Assembly: GCA_041655055.1 (NCBI GenBank)
Contig: JBBAGE010000032.1
Span: forward strand, 1-18,073
DNA length: 18,073 nucleotides
Direction: 5' to 3'
DNA from: JBBAGE01 sp041655055
GTDB taxonomy: Bacteria; Pseudomonadota; Alphaproteobacteria; Rhodobacterales; Rhodobacteraceae
The notes below the pieces were generated by a model that saw only the letters and a list, made by a program, of their open reading frames with translations, had not been told where the DNA came from and searched no databases. Every line of letters starts with the position of its first letter. Position 1 is the stretch's first letter. A program made the position numbers and the translations under genes. Shown one piece after another: positions 6,607 to 13,912 of this stretch.

Positions 6607-8367
6607 ATGTCCAATTTAGAAAAATATCTGCCGTTTCTGCAATGGGGACGGAGCTATAACAAAGATATCCTGACCAGCGACCTGCTGGCCGCGGTCATTG
6701 TGACGATCATGTTGATCCCGCAATCGCTGGCCTATGCGATGCTGGCGGGCCTGCCGGCCGAAGTGGGGCTTTACGCCTCGATCCTGCCGCTGGTGGCCTA
6801 TGCGATCTTTGGCACCAGCCGCACTTTGGCGGTGGGGCCGGTGGCGGTGGTCTCGTTCATGACGGCATCCGCCGTGGGCCAGATCGCGGCACAGGGCACC
6901 GCCGGATATCTTGAGGCTGCCATCCTGCTGGCGCTGCTGTCGGGCGGAATGCTGGTGTTGATGGGCATTTTCCGGCTGGGATTTTTGGCCAATTTCCTGT
7001 CGCATCCGGTGATTTCAGGGTTCATCACGGCCGCCGGCCTGTTGATCGCGGCGGGGCAGTTGCGCCATATCCTTGGCGTGTCGGGCGGCGGTGACAACCT
7101 GCCGGAAATCCTTGTGTCGCTGGCCGGACAAATCGGGTCGGTCAACCTGATCACCTTGGCAATCGGTGTGGGCGTGATCGGGTTTTTGGTATTTTCGCGC
7201 AAGCGGCTGAAGGGCATTCTGAGCGCCATGGGCATGGGCGCGCGTCTGGCCGATATGATGGCCAAGGCCGCCCCGATCCTGGCCGTTGCGGTCACCATCT
7301 TGCTTGCCCAAGGGTTCAATCTGGCCGAAAGCGGCGTGGTCGTGGTGGGCGATATCCCACGCGGGCTGCCGGCGCTGGGTCTGCCGGGGTTTTCGCTTGA
7401 TATGATCACGGCGCTGGCGATGCCTGCCTTTTTGATCTCGGTCGTGGGCTTTGTGGAATCGGTGTCGGTGGCACAGACGCTGGCAGCAAAACGGCGCCAG
7501 CGGATCGATCCGGACCGCGAATTGATCGGGCTGGGGGCGGCCAATATCGCCTCGGGCATTTCGGCGGGCTATCCGGTGACGGGGGGCTTTGCGCGCTCGG
7601 TCGTGAACTTTGACGCGGGCGCCCAGACCCCGGCGGCAGGCGTGTTCACCGCCGTGGGCATCGCGCTGGCGGCCCTGTTCCTGACGCCGCTGCTGGCCGC
7701 CCTGCCCCAAGCCACGCTTGCGGCCACGATCATCGTCGCGGTGCTGTCGCTGGTGGATTTCGGCGCGGTGCGGCGGGTGTTCATCTATTCCAAATCCGAT
7801 TTCGCCGCCATGCTGGCCACGATCGTCATGACGCTGGGCTGGGGGGTCGAACTAGGTATCGTTGCCGGTGTCGCCCTGTCGTTGCTGCTGCATCTTTACC
7901 GCACCAGCAAACCGCATACCGCCGTGGTCGGTCAGGTGCCGGGAACCGAACATTACCGCAATATCCAGCGCCACGATGTGTTGACCCATCCCGCAGTCCT
8001 GTCGATCCGGGTGGATGAAAGCCTCTATTTCGCCAATTCGCGCTTTTTGGAAAACAAGATCGCGGCCCTGGTGGCCGAGCGGCCCGATCTGAAACATGTC
8101 GTGCTGATGTGTTCGGCGGTCAACGATATTGACGCATCGGCGCTTGAAAGCCTTGAGGAAATCAGCCGCAGGCTGTCGGATAGCGGCATCGGGCTGCACC
8201 TGTCCGAGGTCAAGGGCCCGGTGATGGATCGCTTGGCCAGAACGGATTTCCTTCACCACCTTGGCGGGCAGGTATTCCTGAGCCAGCATGAGGCCATCTG
8301 TGCCCTGACCGGCGGCACGAAATGCGCCGATCAGCCCGCGGGCGCGCCCGACCCGCAACCCGCATAG
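6607..8367 (+). CDS. SulP-family anion transporter with STAS domain
   Basis: A 586-residue SLC26/SulP inner-membrane transporter, the full family length. The N-terminal opening KYLPFLQWGRSYNKD leads into the sulfate-transporter signature region (LAAVIVTIMLIPQSLAYAMLAGLPAEVGLYAS), followed by about 10-12 further helices. The C-terminal cytoplasmic STAS domain covers about 450-560, with the conserved DIDASALESL motif. Substrates across the family are sulfate, bicarbonate, dicarboxylates and other anions. As last gene of a sulfide-detoxification unit, it is most simply read as moving sulfate, sulfite or thiosulfate, but this is contextual inference. ATG 6607 is preferred over 6592 because family alignment begins at SNLEKYLPF; neither has a strong ribosome site. 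The gap to the upstream gene is 63 nt, and a strong terminator follows. Confidence 0.92.
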   Translation: MSNLEKYLPFLQWGRSYNKDILTSDLLAAVIVTIMLIPQSLAYAMLAGLPAEVGLYASILPLVAYAIFGTSRTLAVGPVAVVSFMTASAVGQIAAQGTAGYLEAAILLALLSGGMLVLMGIFRLGFLANFLSHPVISGFITAAGLLIAAGQLRHILGVSGGGDNLPEILVSLAGQIGSVNLITLAIGVGVIGFLVFSRKRLKGILSAMGMGARLADMMAKAAPILAVAVTILLAQGFNLAESGVVVVGDIPRGLPALGLPGFSLDMITALAMPAFLISVVGFVESVSVAQTLAAKRRQRIDPDRELIGLGAANIASGISAGYPVTGGFARSVVNFDAGAQTPAAGVFTAVGIALAALFLTPLLAALPQATLAATIIVAVLSLVDFGAVRRVFIYSKSDFAAMLATIVMTLGWGVELGIVAGVALSLLLHLYRTSKPHTAVVGQVPGTEHYRNIQRHDVLTHPAVLSIRVDESLYFANSRFLENKIAALVAERPDLKHVVLMCSAVNDIDASALESLEEISRRLSDSGIGLHLSEVKGPVMDRLARTDFLHHLGGQVFLSQHEAICALTGGTKCADQPAGAPDPQPA

Positions 8368-8374
8368 GCAAATG

Positions 8375-8407
8375 AAAACGCCCCGGCCGATCTGCCGGGG
8401 CGTTTTA
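8375..8407. terminator. Strong bidirectional intrinsic terminator
   Basis: A perfect 13-bp inverted repeat (8375-8387 and 8394-8406: AAAACGCCCCGGC and its complement) with a 6-nt loop, A-run on one side and T-run on the other. It lies between the SulP stop (8367) and the convergent 61-residue gene's stop (8428), so it can terminate both transcripts. Confidence 0.92.
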
Positions 8408-8427
8408 TTTACGGAAAATGGCCGCGG

Positions 8428-8613
8428 TCAATCGTCAAGATCGGCCATGCTGGCGGTGATGCTGGCACGCAGCGCATCGACTGAGGCCGAATGCACCGCC
8501 AGATGAAACAGCGCCTTGGCCAGCAGCAGTTCCGAATGTTCTCCCGCCTGATCGATCGCCTCGGCAATCAGATCATTGGCCGCTTCCAGTGTCTGGATGT
8601 CAATCTTGCTCAT
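8428..8613 (-). CDS. Small helical protein translationally coupled to the flavin monooxygenase
   Basis: A 61-residue acidic, mostly helical protein with no signal peptide, membrane segment or cysteine. Its start codon overlaps the monooxygenase stop as ATGA (8610-8613), the usual sign of coupled translation. Its codon use matches its neighbours, supporting a real gene. The pattern (a leading helix with LIAEAI, then HSELLLAKALFHLA and a final helix) loosely resembles DUF2783 proteins, which I recall beside FAD monooxygenase genes in proteobacteria; the similarity is too weak by eye to assign. It may be an accessory or stabilising partner of the flavoenzyme. Confidence 0.72.
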   Translation of the reverse strand: MSKIDIQTLEAANDLIAEAIDQAGEHSELLLAKALFHLAVHSASVDALRASITASMADLDD

Positions 8614-10298
8614 TTCTGGTCTCCGCCATTCAGGATCTGGTCGATTTGCGCGTCGATCCGGGCCAGATCAACCGATTGCCAGCGCCCGCTGACATGCATA
8701 TCGGGGCGCAGCAGATACATGCCCCGATCGGTAATGCCATATTGCGCGGCCACTTTGCCCGCGCCATCGATGACCGAGGCATCGGCCCCCGCCACATCCG
8801 CACCCAGCACGATCACATTGACCAGGCTGCGGTGTTTCATGCCCGCAATCGCATCGGCAAGCCCGGCAGCATCCGCGCCCGGAAAAACCAAAAGTTGAAA
8901 GCGAAAGGCAAAGTCATCAAACAGGAACCGATCCTCGCCCAATTTGACCGAGCGCACACAGGTGCCCGCCGGATACCCGCCGGCAAAGCGCGCATTGTCA
9001 TCCCCCGCGGCATTCAGCGCGCTTTGCAGATATTCATGCGGGCGCGATGTGCGCCAGTTCAGCAGCTCGGCGCAGAAATCCTGCGTCAGCGAAAATGACA
9101 AAACCACCTTGCGCATGATCCGGTAACCCCGGCTGGGCGGGTCCATCATCCGGGTGCTCTTGCCCGCCTCTTCGCAGATTTCGCGGGCCGACATCACACG
9201 CTCTTCGCTGTAATTATCCAAAAGCGCGGGCGATGCGCCCTGCATTTCCACCAATGCCAGTTTCCACGCCAGGTTTTCGGCATCCTGCAATCCGGTATTG
9301 GCCCCGCGCACGCCAAAGACCGGCAGCAGATGTGCTGCATCGCCTGCAAACAGCACCCGCCCATGGCGATAGCTGTCGAGCGTCTTGGTATTGGCCGAAT
9401 AGATCGTCGCCCAATCGAGTTTCCAATCCACATCGCGGTCGATCATCTTCATGATCAGATTGGTGCGTTTCGTGATCGTATCGGGCGCAAGCGTGTATTC
9501 CGGGACTTCGCCATCAGGCACGCGGTAATCAAAGCGCCAGACGTCATTAGGCTGGCGATGCACCAAAATCGTGTTGCCCATATTCCATTCGGGATCAAAG
9601 AATGCGCGCCGTTCGGTCGGCAGGTTCATCCCGTGGGCGCGGAAATCGGTGATGACGAATTTGCCCTCGAACCCGGAACCATCCATGCGCAAATCCATGA
9701 AGCGGCGCACAGCCGAACGCCCGCCATCGGCGGCCACCAGCCAGTTGGCCTGCAATTCATATTCACCTTCGGGCGTGTCGGCGGTGATGGTCACGCCATC
9801 CTTGCCATTCACCAGCGCCACGAATTTCGTCTGCCAGCGCAGATCGATCAGCGGTTCCTTTTCACAAAAGCCCACCAGATATTCTTCCCAATATTGCTGG
9901 GAATTGTTCAGCACGGGCACATAGCGGTCATTTTCCTCGTAAGGGATGACCATTTCGTAAATTTCCTTGCCCTTGTAGAAATTCCGCCCCGTATTCCACG
10001 GCAGGCCATTTTCAACAAAGGGTTCGATCGCCCCGGCAAGTTGCAGAATTTCCTGCGAACGGCGGGTAAAGGCCACGGCGCGGCTGCCCTCGGACACTTG
10101 CGCCTCGGATTCCAGAATGACCGAACGCACACCCGATTTCGCCAGCAACAGCGCCAGCACCATACCGATCGGCCCCGCACCCACGATCACCACCGGGTGG
10201 CGTTCGCCCTTGCCCTCCATTTCGGGGGGGCGGGTGAAAGGGAAAATCTGATAGTCGTAAAAGACAGAATGCCTTTTTTCGGTATTAGGCCGGTGCAT
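8610..10298 (-). CDS. FAD-dependent aromatic hydroxylase (MhpA/PheA/TfdB type)
   Basis: A 562-residue class A flavin monooxygenase, which uses NAD(P)H and O2 to hydroxylate an aromatic or related ring. Motifs in order: the FAD GxGxxG motif GAGPIG at 40-45 with the ribose-binding acid in VILESE (59-64), the DG motif at 191-192 (LVAADGGRSAVRR), and the GD motif at 319-320 (VLFAGDAAHLLPVFGVRG, then NTGLQDAENLAWKLALV). The C-terminal 170 residues match the thioredoxin-like tail of 3-(3-hydroxyphenyl)propionate hydroxylase relatives. The start at 10298 is set by AAAGGAG 7 nt upstream; an earlier in-frame ATG (10391) would extend it through the intergenic hairpins without support. It lies 100 nt downstream of dctP. 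The substrate is unknown; the neighbouring TRAP transporter suggests an aromatic or cyclic carboxylate. Confidence 0.92.
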   Translation of the reverse strand: MHRPNTEKRHSVFYDYQIFPFTRPPEMEGKGERHPVVIVGAGPIGMVLALLLAKSGVRSVILESEAQVSEGSRAVAFTRRSQEILQLAGAIEPFVENGLPWNTGRNFYKGKEIYEMVIPYEENDRYVPVLNNSQQYWEEYLVGFCEKEPLIDLRWQTKFVALVNGKDGVTITADTPEGEYELQANWLVAADGGRSAVRRFMDLRMDGSGFEGKFVITDFRAHGMNLPTERRAFFDPEWNMGNTILVHRQPNDVWRFDYRVPDGEVPEYTLAPDTITKRTNLIMKMIDRDVDWKLDWATIYSANTKTLDSYRHGRVLFAGDAAHLLPVFGVRGANTGLQDAENLAWKLALVEMQGASPALLDNYSEERVMSAREICEEAGKSTRMMDPPSRGYRIMRKVVLSFSLTQDFCAELLNWRTSRPHEYLQSALNAAGDDNARFAGGYPAGTCVRSVKLGEDRFLFDDFAFRFQLLVFPGADAAGLADAIAGMKHRSLVNVIVLGADVAGADASVIDGAGKVAAQYGITDRGMYLLRPDMHVSGRWQSVDLARIDAQIDQILNGGDQK

Positions 10299-10325
10299 AA
10301 GGCGGCTCCTTTGATGCATGACAGG

Positions 10326-10391
10326 CGGGGCGCCCGGCGAAAGGGACGCGCGCCCCGTGGGATAGATGTGGCGCAGCCTTTGCCGCGCCAC
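10326..10391 (-). other. Two intercistronic hairpins between dctP and monooxygenase
   Basis: Reading leftward from the dctP stop, a hairpin with GTGGCGC/GCGCCAC arms (10368-10374, 10385-10391) is followed by one with CGGGGCGC/GCGCCCCG arms (10326-10333, 10350-10357). Neither has a T-tract. Such stem-loops after a binding-protein gene commonly protect its mRNA and lower expression of downstream genes, giving excess binding protein; here that role is inferred. Confidence 0.5.
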
Positions 10392-10398
10392 GGGATGT

Positions 10399-11409
10399 TT
10401 ATTGATGCCGGGCGATGGCTACTTCCATCGCGGCCAGAATTTCGCGCGCATTATCGACGCCTTTGGCCTCGATATCGGCGACAAGCTGTTCGGTCACCGC
10501 GGCCGAGGCTTCGCGCCATGCGGCGATTTCTTCGTCGGTGGCAACCGCGACACCGCGGGGCGTGCCATCGGTCAGAACATCACGGCCGGGCTGCTGCCAG
10601 CCATCCCACATCGGGCCAAAGGTCTGGACCAGCGTTTCGCCGGAATCCTGATCGATACAGGCTTTGACGTTATCGGGCAGGGAATTGTATTTGCGTTCAT
10701 TCATCACGAAGTAAAAGCCGCTGACATACATCGGCACGTCGAAATGCTGATCGGCAACTTCAAAGATCTTGTAAACGCTCAGACCATTCCAATCCATCGC
10801 GGTGGCGTCAATCGTGCCAAGCTGCAGCGATTCATAGATTTGCCCCGGCGGCAGGCCGATGGACTGGCCACCGAAATGCTGCACCACGGCAGCATTCGCG
10901 GCATTGGCCGTGCGCACCCGCAGACCTTTCAGATCCTCAAGCGAGGTCAGCGGCACGCGGCCATGCAGCACGCCGGGGCTGTGCATCATGTAACCCAGCA
11001 CCTTGACCCCCTGATATTCGGGCGCAAGATATTCACGCACATCCCACATTGCCATGCTGCCCGCCGTGGCCGAAGGCACAAGGAACGGCAGTTCCAGCAG
11101 GCTTGAGCGCAAAAAGCGCCCGGCCGGGAAGCCGGTATGGCCAAAGGCGATATCGCTGACGCCGGCGCGGGCCTGATCAAGCTGGTTGTTCACATCACCC
11201 AGCGCCGAACCGGCCGAGTGGATTTCAACCACGACTTCGCCACCCGTGCACGCTTCGAGCCGGCGGGCCCAAGGCTCCATGAAATCGGTATGCAGGCCGA
11301 TGGTGGTGGGCACGAAATGGCTCATTTTCAGGCGGATTTCAGCATCTGCGCTGGTGCCGGTCATCATCAGGCCGGCGCTCAGTGCAACTGCGCTCAGGGT
11401 ATATTTCAA
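10399..11409 (-). CDS. dctP: TRAP transporter substrate-binding protein DctP
   Basis: A 336-residue periplasmic binding protein of the DctP/TRAP-T family. A signal peptide covers about residues 1-23, with cleavage likely after ADA before Glu24. The mature protein opens with IRLKMSHFVP, typical of DctP. The conserved LEDLKGLRVRT segment carries Arg164/Arg166, the region whose arginine salt-bridges the ligand carboxylate in characterised members. GTIDATAMDW and the SGFYFVMNE segment are also characteristic. The start is TTG: an AAGGAG lies 7 nt upstream and only this start gives a full signal peptide. It works with dctQ and dctM, which are over 3.5 kb away on the other strand. The ligand is probably an organic acid linked to the catabolic genes around it. 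Confidence 0.93.
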   Translation of the reverse strand: MKYTLSAVALSAGLMMTGTSADAEIRLKMSHFVPTTIGLHTDFMEPWARRLEACTGGEVVVEIHSAGSALGDVNNQLDQARAGVSDIAFGHTGFPAGRFLRSSLLELPFLVPSATAGSMAMWDVREYLAPEYQGVKVLGYMMHSPGVLHGRVPLTSLEDLKGLRVRTANAANAAVVQHFGGQSIGLPPGQIYESLQLGTIDATAMDWNGLSVYKIFEVADQHFDVPMYVSGFYFVMNERKYNSLPDNVKACIDQDSGETLVQTFGPMWDGWQQPGRDVLTDGTPRGVAVATDEEIAAWREASAAVTEQLVADIEAKGVDNAREILAAMEVAIARHQ

Positions 11410-11528
11410 TTGTTCGCTCCTTCTCCCTAGAACTGGTCAGGGCCATGCCGCGCCAAAGGCTGATGCCGCACCGGCGCGGGCAACAAGAATTCATCCCCCT
11501 GAATGATTCTATGGCCCTATTTGACGGA

Positions 11529-11590
11529 TAGTATCCATTATCATCGAATTTCCTAGTCAAAACCGCTTAAACACTAATTTTTGTATCCTA
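11529..11590. promoter_or_regulatory. Pair of GTATCC-core operator-like sites upstream of dctP
   Basis: TAGTATCCAT at 11529-11538 (8 of 10 matches to TTGTATCCAA, and part of the palindrome GGATA-G-TATCC at 11526-11536) and TTGTATCCTA at 11581-11590 (9 of 10). They are 52 bp apart, the same spacing as the matching pair in the divergent lyase/VOC promoter. They lie in the 263-bp gap between the regulator's stop and dctP. Proposed as binding sites of the adjacent GntR/FCD regulator. The rest of the gap holds an ATTC-N8-GAAT dyad (11489-11504). Confidence 0.62.
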
Positions 11591-11672
11591 TTTGAAAGGA
11601 TTATTGCGCAACGCCGCCAAATCGGCGCCGCGCGCGCGGTGCCGATGGGCAGTATTTCAGGACGGGATGGGA

Positions 11673-12311
11673 TCAGTCGCGCTTGTCGGACCGGCTGGCC
11701 AGAATATGCGAGCGCATGATGCTGTTGGCCCATTCGGGCGAGCCTTGGGCCAAAGCGTCAATGATTTCGCGGTGATGGTTCATCGAGCGTTGCAGCCGTT
11801 CGGGCGAGAATGCCGAAAACCGGCGCTGCACCAACAGCGGATGCGCCAGATTGCCGATCACCTCGGCCAGACGGCGATTGCCCGAGGCCACGATGATCAC
11901 CATGTGAAAACGGCTGTTCAGCTCGGTGATGGCCTCAAGGCTCTCAGAGGTGCCGCGCGCGGCGGCGGCCTCCATCTCGGCGGCCAGATCGCGCAATTCG
12001 CCAAGCTGGGCTTCGGTGATCTTGCGCGCCGCGATTTCCGCCCCAAACCCTTCAAGAAGCGAGCGCATCTCGATGATTTCATCAATATCCTGCGATGACC
12101 AGTCGGCGACACGCGCGCCCGAATTGTGGCGCGTATCGACGAAACCCTGTGTTGCCAGTTTCTGCAACGCATGGCGGATCGGGGTGCGACTGACCCCGAT
12201 CTGTTCTGCGATCAGTTCTTCCTTGACGCGATCCCCGGCCTTCATCTCGCCGGTCATGATGGCGGATTTGATATGCGCATAGGCGATATCGGCACTACTG
12301 ATCGCGGTCAT
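11673..12311 (-). CDS. GntR-family transcriptional regulator, FCD (FadR) subgroup
   Basis: A 212-residue regulator. The N-terminal winged helix-turn-helix spans about 8-70 (AYAHIKSAIM; LIAEQIGVSRTPIRHALQKLATQGFV; NSGARVADW), followed by an all-helical FCD ligand-binding domain (about 76-205). Likely metal ligands of FCD are His136 (NSRFHMVI), His179/180 (MNHHREI) and His202 (RSHILASR); the usual Asp four residues before the first His is Asn132 here. It lies 43 nt downstream of the lyase gene and upstream of dctP, so it probably belongs to a leftward transcript and controls the cluster in response to a carboxylate substrate or intermediate. Four repeated GTATCC-core sites in the two promoter regions are its candidate operators. 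Start at 12311 is where the family begins; a longer frame would overlap the lyase gene. Confidence 0.9.
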   Translation of the reverse strand: MTAISSADIAYAHIKSAIMTGEMKAGDRVKEELIAEQIGVSRTPIRHALQKLATQGFVDTRHNSGARVADWSSQDIDEIIEMRSLLEGFGAEIAARKITEAQLGELRDLAAEMEAAAARGTSESLEAITELNSRFHMVIIVASGNRRLAEVIGNLAHPLLVQRRFSAFSPERLQRSMNHHREIIDALAQGSPEWANSIMRSHILASRSDKRD

Positions 12312-12354
12312 GGAATGGATTGCCCTGATATAATCTGGTGGAAAGCAGGGTTTT

Positions 12355-13215
12355 TTACCCCTCAAACGCCGAGGGCACAAGCTGCTCAAGCCCCATGGTG
12401 CGGTTGTATTCGGCGAATTTGAACCGCGCCTCATTGCCGGGCAGATGGCCCGCATCACGCATGACCGCATAGACATCGGCCAGACGCTGCGCGGTGGCCA
12501 GCAGCGCCGAGACCGGATAGATCGCCAGCGCAAAACCCATGTCATTCAGTTCGGACACCGGCAGATAGGGGGTTTTGCCGTCTTCGACCATATTGGCCAC
12601 CAGCCGCGCCCCCTTGAAGGTTTCGGCAACCAGCCGCAATTCCTCAAGCGATTGCGGCGCCTCGATGAACAGGATATCGGCGCCTGCCTCAAGAAAGGCC
12701 TCGCCGCGGCGCAGGGCCTCGTCCATATCCATCACGGCGCGCGCATCGGTGCGGGCCATGATCAGGAAATCATCGGACGCACGCGCATCCGCGGCCGCCT
12801 TGATCTTGGTCGCGGCCTCGGCCCGACCGATAACCTCTTTCGAGGCCATATGGCCGCAGCGTTTGGGAAATACCTGATCTTCAAGCTGGATACAGGCCAC
12901 GCCCGCCCGCTCGTAAAGGCGCACCATCCGCGCCACGTTCAATTCGCTGCCATGGCCGTTATCGGCATCCGCGATCAGCGGCACGAGGCCAGCCGCTTCG
13001 ACCAGCGCGCGGGCGCGGTCGGCCATTTCGGTGGCGGTCATCAGCCCGATATCGGGCATGCCCAGAACCGAGCCCGACACACCAAAGCCGGTCATATAGA
13101 GCGCCTCAAACCCCGCCTGCGCGGCGATCCGCGCCGATACGCCATCATAAATGCCCGGCGCCATCAACGTTTTGCCCTGCGACAACCGCGCTTTCAATGT
13201 CTGCACCTGCGTCAT
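12355..13215 (-). CDS. Isocitrate lyase/PEP mutase-family C-C lyase
   Basis: A 286-residue (beta/alpha)8-barrel enzyme of the PEP mutase/isocitrate lyase superfamily. Visible motifs are PGIYDGVSA (20-28), the metal-binding IADADNGHG (81-89, Asp83/Asp85), LEDQ (111-114, Glu112), and KRCGH (118-122), with Cys120 as the catalytic base of C-C lyases. The KRCGH loop argues for a lyase acting on a 2-hydroxy-dicarboxylate, as in 2-methylisocitrate lyase or 2,3-dimethylmalate lyase, releasing pyruvate or an analogue; phosphonate mutases and oxaloacetate decarboxylases lack this cysteine. The start at 13215 follows an AAGGAC ribosome site. First gene of the leftward transcript, divergent from the VOC gene. 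The exact substrate cannot be told. Confidence 0.9.
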   Translation of the reverse strand: MTQVQTLKARLSQGKTLMAPGIYDGVSARIAAQAGFEALYMTGFGVSGSVLGMPDIGLMTATEMADRARALVEAAGLVPLIADADNGHGSELNVARMVRLYERAGVACIQLEDQVFPKRCGHMASKEVIGRAEAATKIKAAADARASDDFLIMARTDARAVMDMDEALRRGEAFLEAGADILFIEAPQSLEELRLVAETFKGARLVANMVEDGKTPYLPVSELNDMGFALAIYPVSALLATAQRLADVYAVMRDAGHLPGNEARFKFAEYNRTMGLEQLVPSAFEG

Positions 13216-13248
13216 TCTGCCCGTCCTTGATTCAGTTTCAGGTTCAGA

Positions 13249-13310
13249 TTGTATCCAATACGGTTGGAAGCGCAACTATTTATTGAAATGATAAGGGTTG
13301 TTGGATACAA
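13249..13310. promoter_or_regulatory. Divergent lyase/VOC promoter with paired operator-like sites
   Basis: TTGTATCCAA (13249-13258) and its reverse complement TTGGATACAA (13301-13310) lie 52 bp apart in the 139-bp divergent gap. Each reads TTGGATACAA toward its own gene and overlaps a plausible -10. Rightward: TTGAAA (13283-13288), a 17-nt spacer, then TACAAA (13306-13311). Leftward: TACAAT (13248-13253 on the minus strand), with a weak TTGCGC 16 nt upstream. Binding at these sites would block RNA polymerase, so a repressor such as the local GntR protein is the natural candidate. Confidence 0.68.
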
Positions 13311-13354
13311 AATTACAACTGCTTGTCGAATCATGTAACGAAAGGACAAAGGCA

Positions 13355-13885
13355 ATGGGAATTACCGGCCTGCATCACGCAGCATATCGCTGCAAGGACG
13401 CCAAAGAGACTGTCGAATTCTACAAGAACTTCCTCGATCTCGACTTCAACATTGCCGTGGCCGAGAACACGGTGCCTTCGACCGGGGAATTTTCGCCCCA
13501 TATCCACATCTTTCTGCAAATGGCTGACGGCTCGTTCATCGCCTTCTTTGAACTGCCCGAGGACAAGGGCAACATGCTCGATCCCGAAACCCCCGCATGG
13601 GTGCAGCATCTGGCGCTGAAAGTGCCGGATATGGATACAATGATGGCCTATAAAAAGCGCCTCGAAGATGGCGGGATCGACGTGCTTGGGCCGACGGATC
13701 ACACGATTTGCCAGTCGATCTATTTCTTTGATCCCAACGGCCACCGTCTGGAACTGGCGATCGACACCACCGGCCCCGAACTGGCCGACACATTGCGCAA
13801 AGCCGCCCCCGAAACGCTGGAAATCTGGTCGCGCACCAAACGCGCCCCCGATGTGGACCTGATCCACGCCAAAGCACGCGGCTGA
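13355..13885 (+). CDS. VOC-family (glyoxalase/extradiol-dioxygenase fold) protein
   Basis: A 176-residue protein with one vicinal-oxygen-chelate domain (about 3-137) and a polar C-terminal extension. The two beta-alpha-beta-beta-beta modules give possible metal ligands His8 (GLHHAAYR), Glu66 (FIAFFEL), His85 (WVQHLALKV) and Glu133 (DPNGHRLEL). That four-ligand set is more like glyoxalase I or an epimerase than the two-His-one-carboxylate site of extradiol dioxygenases, which are also usually longer (about 290 residues). It could therefore be an isomerase, a lyase or a small dioxygenase. The start is supported by AAAGGA about 8 nt upstream of ATG 13355. First gene of the rightward transcript; the alpha/beta hydrolase follows 27 nt later. 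Confidence 0.88.
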   Translation: MGITGLHHAAYRCKDAKETVEFYKNFLDLDFNIAVAENTVPSTGEFSPHIHIFLQMADGSFIAFFELPEDKGNMLDPETPAWVQHLALKVPDMDTMMAYKKRLEDGGIDVLGPTDHTICQSIYFFDPNGHRLELAIDTTGPELADTLRKAAPETLEIWSRTKRAPDVDLIHAKARG

Positions 13886-13912
13886 GACCGGCATCAGCAA
13901 GGGGCAATCTGC

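Noticed and set aside
9330..10667. Long plus-strand open frame (445 codons) antisense to the monooxygenase and dctP
   Set aside because: It crosses the intergenic hairpins and two well-supported minus-strand genes; composition is typical of a shadow frame and no motif is visible.
12329..12334. Perfect TATAAT on the plus strand between the regulator and lyase genes
   Set aside because: Both flanking genes run leftward, no -35 is seen, and no plus-strand gene lies immediately downstream.
12312..12354. Possible separate promoter for the GntR gene in the 43-nt gap after the lyase
   Set aside because: No GTATCC-type site or convincing -35/-10 reads leftward there; co-transcription with the lyase is simpler.
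12445..13230. Plus-strand open frame (261 codons) antisense to the lyase
   Set aside because: The lyase on the opposite strand has complete family motifs; this frame has an Arg/His-rich shadow composition.
13631..13640. ATGGATACAA, a 9-of-10 match to the GTATCC operator, inside the VOC gene
   Set aside because: It is explained by codons for Met-Asp-Thr, does not follow the 52-bp pairing and lies far from a promoter; probably chance.
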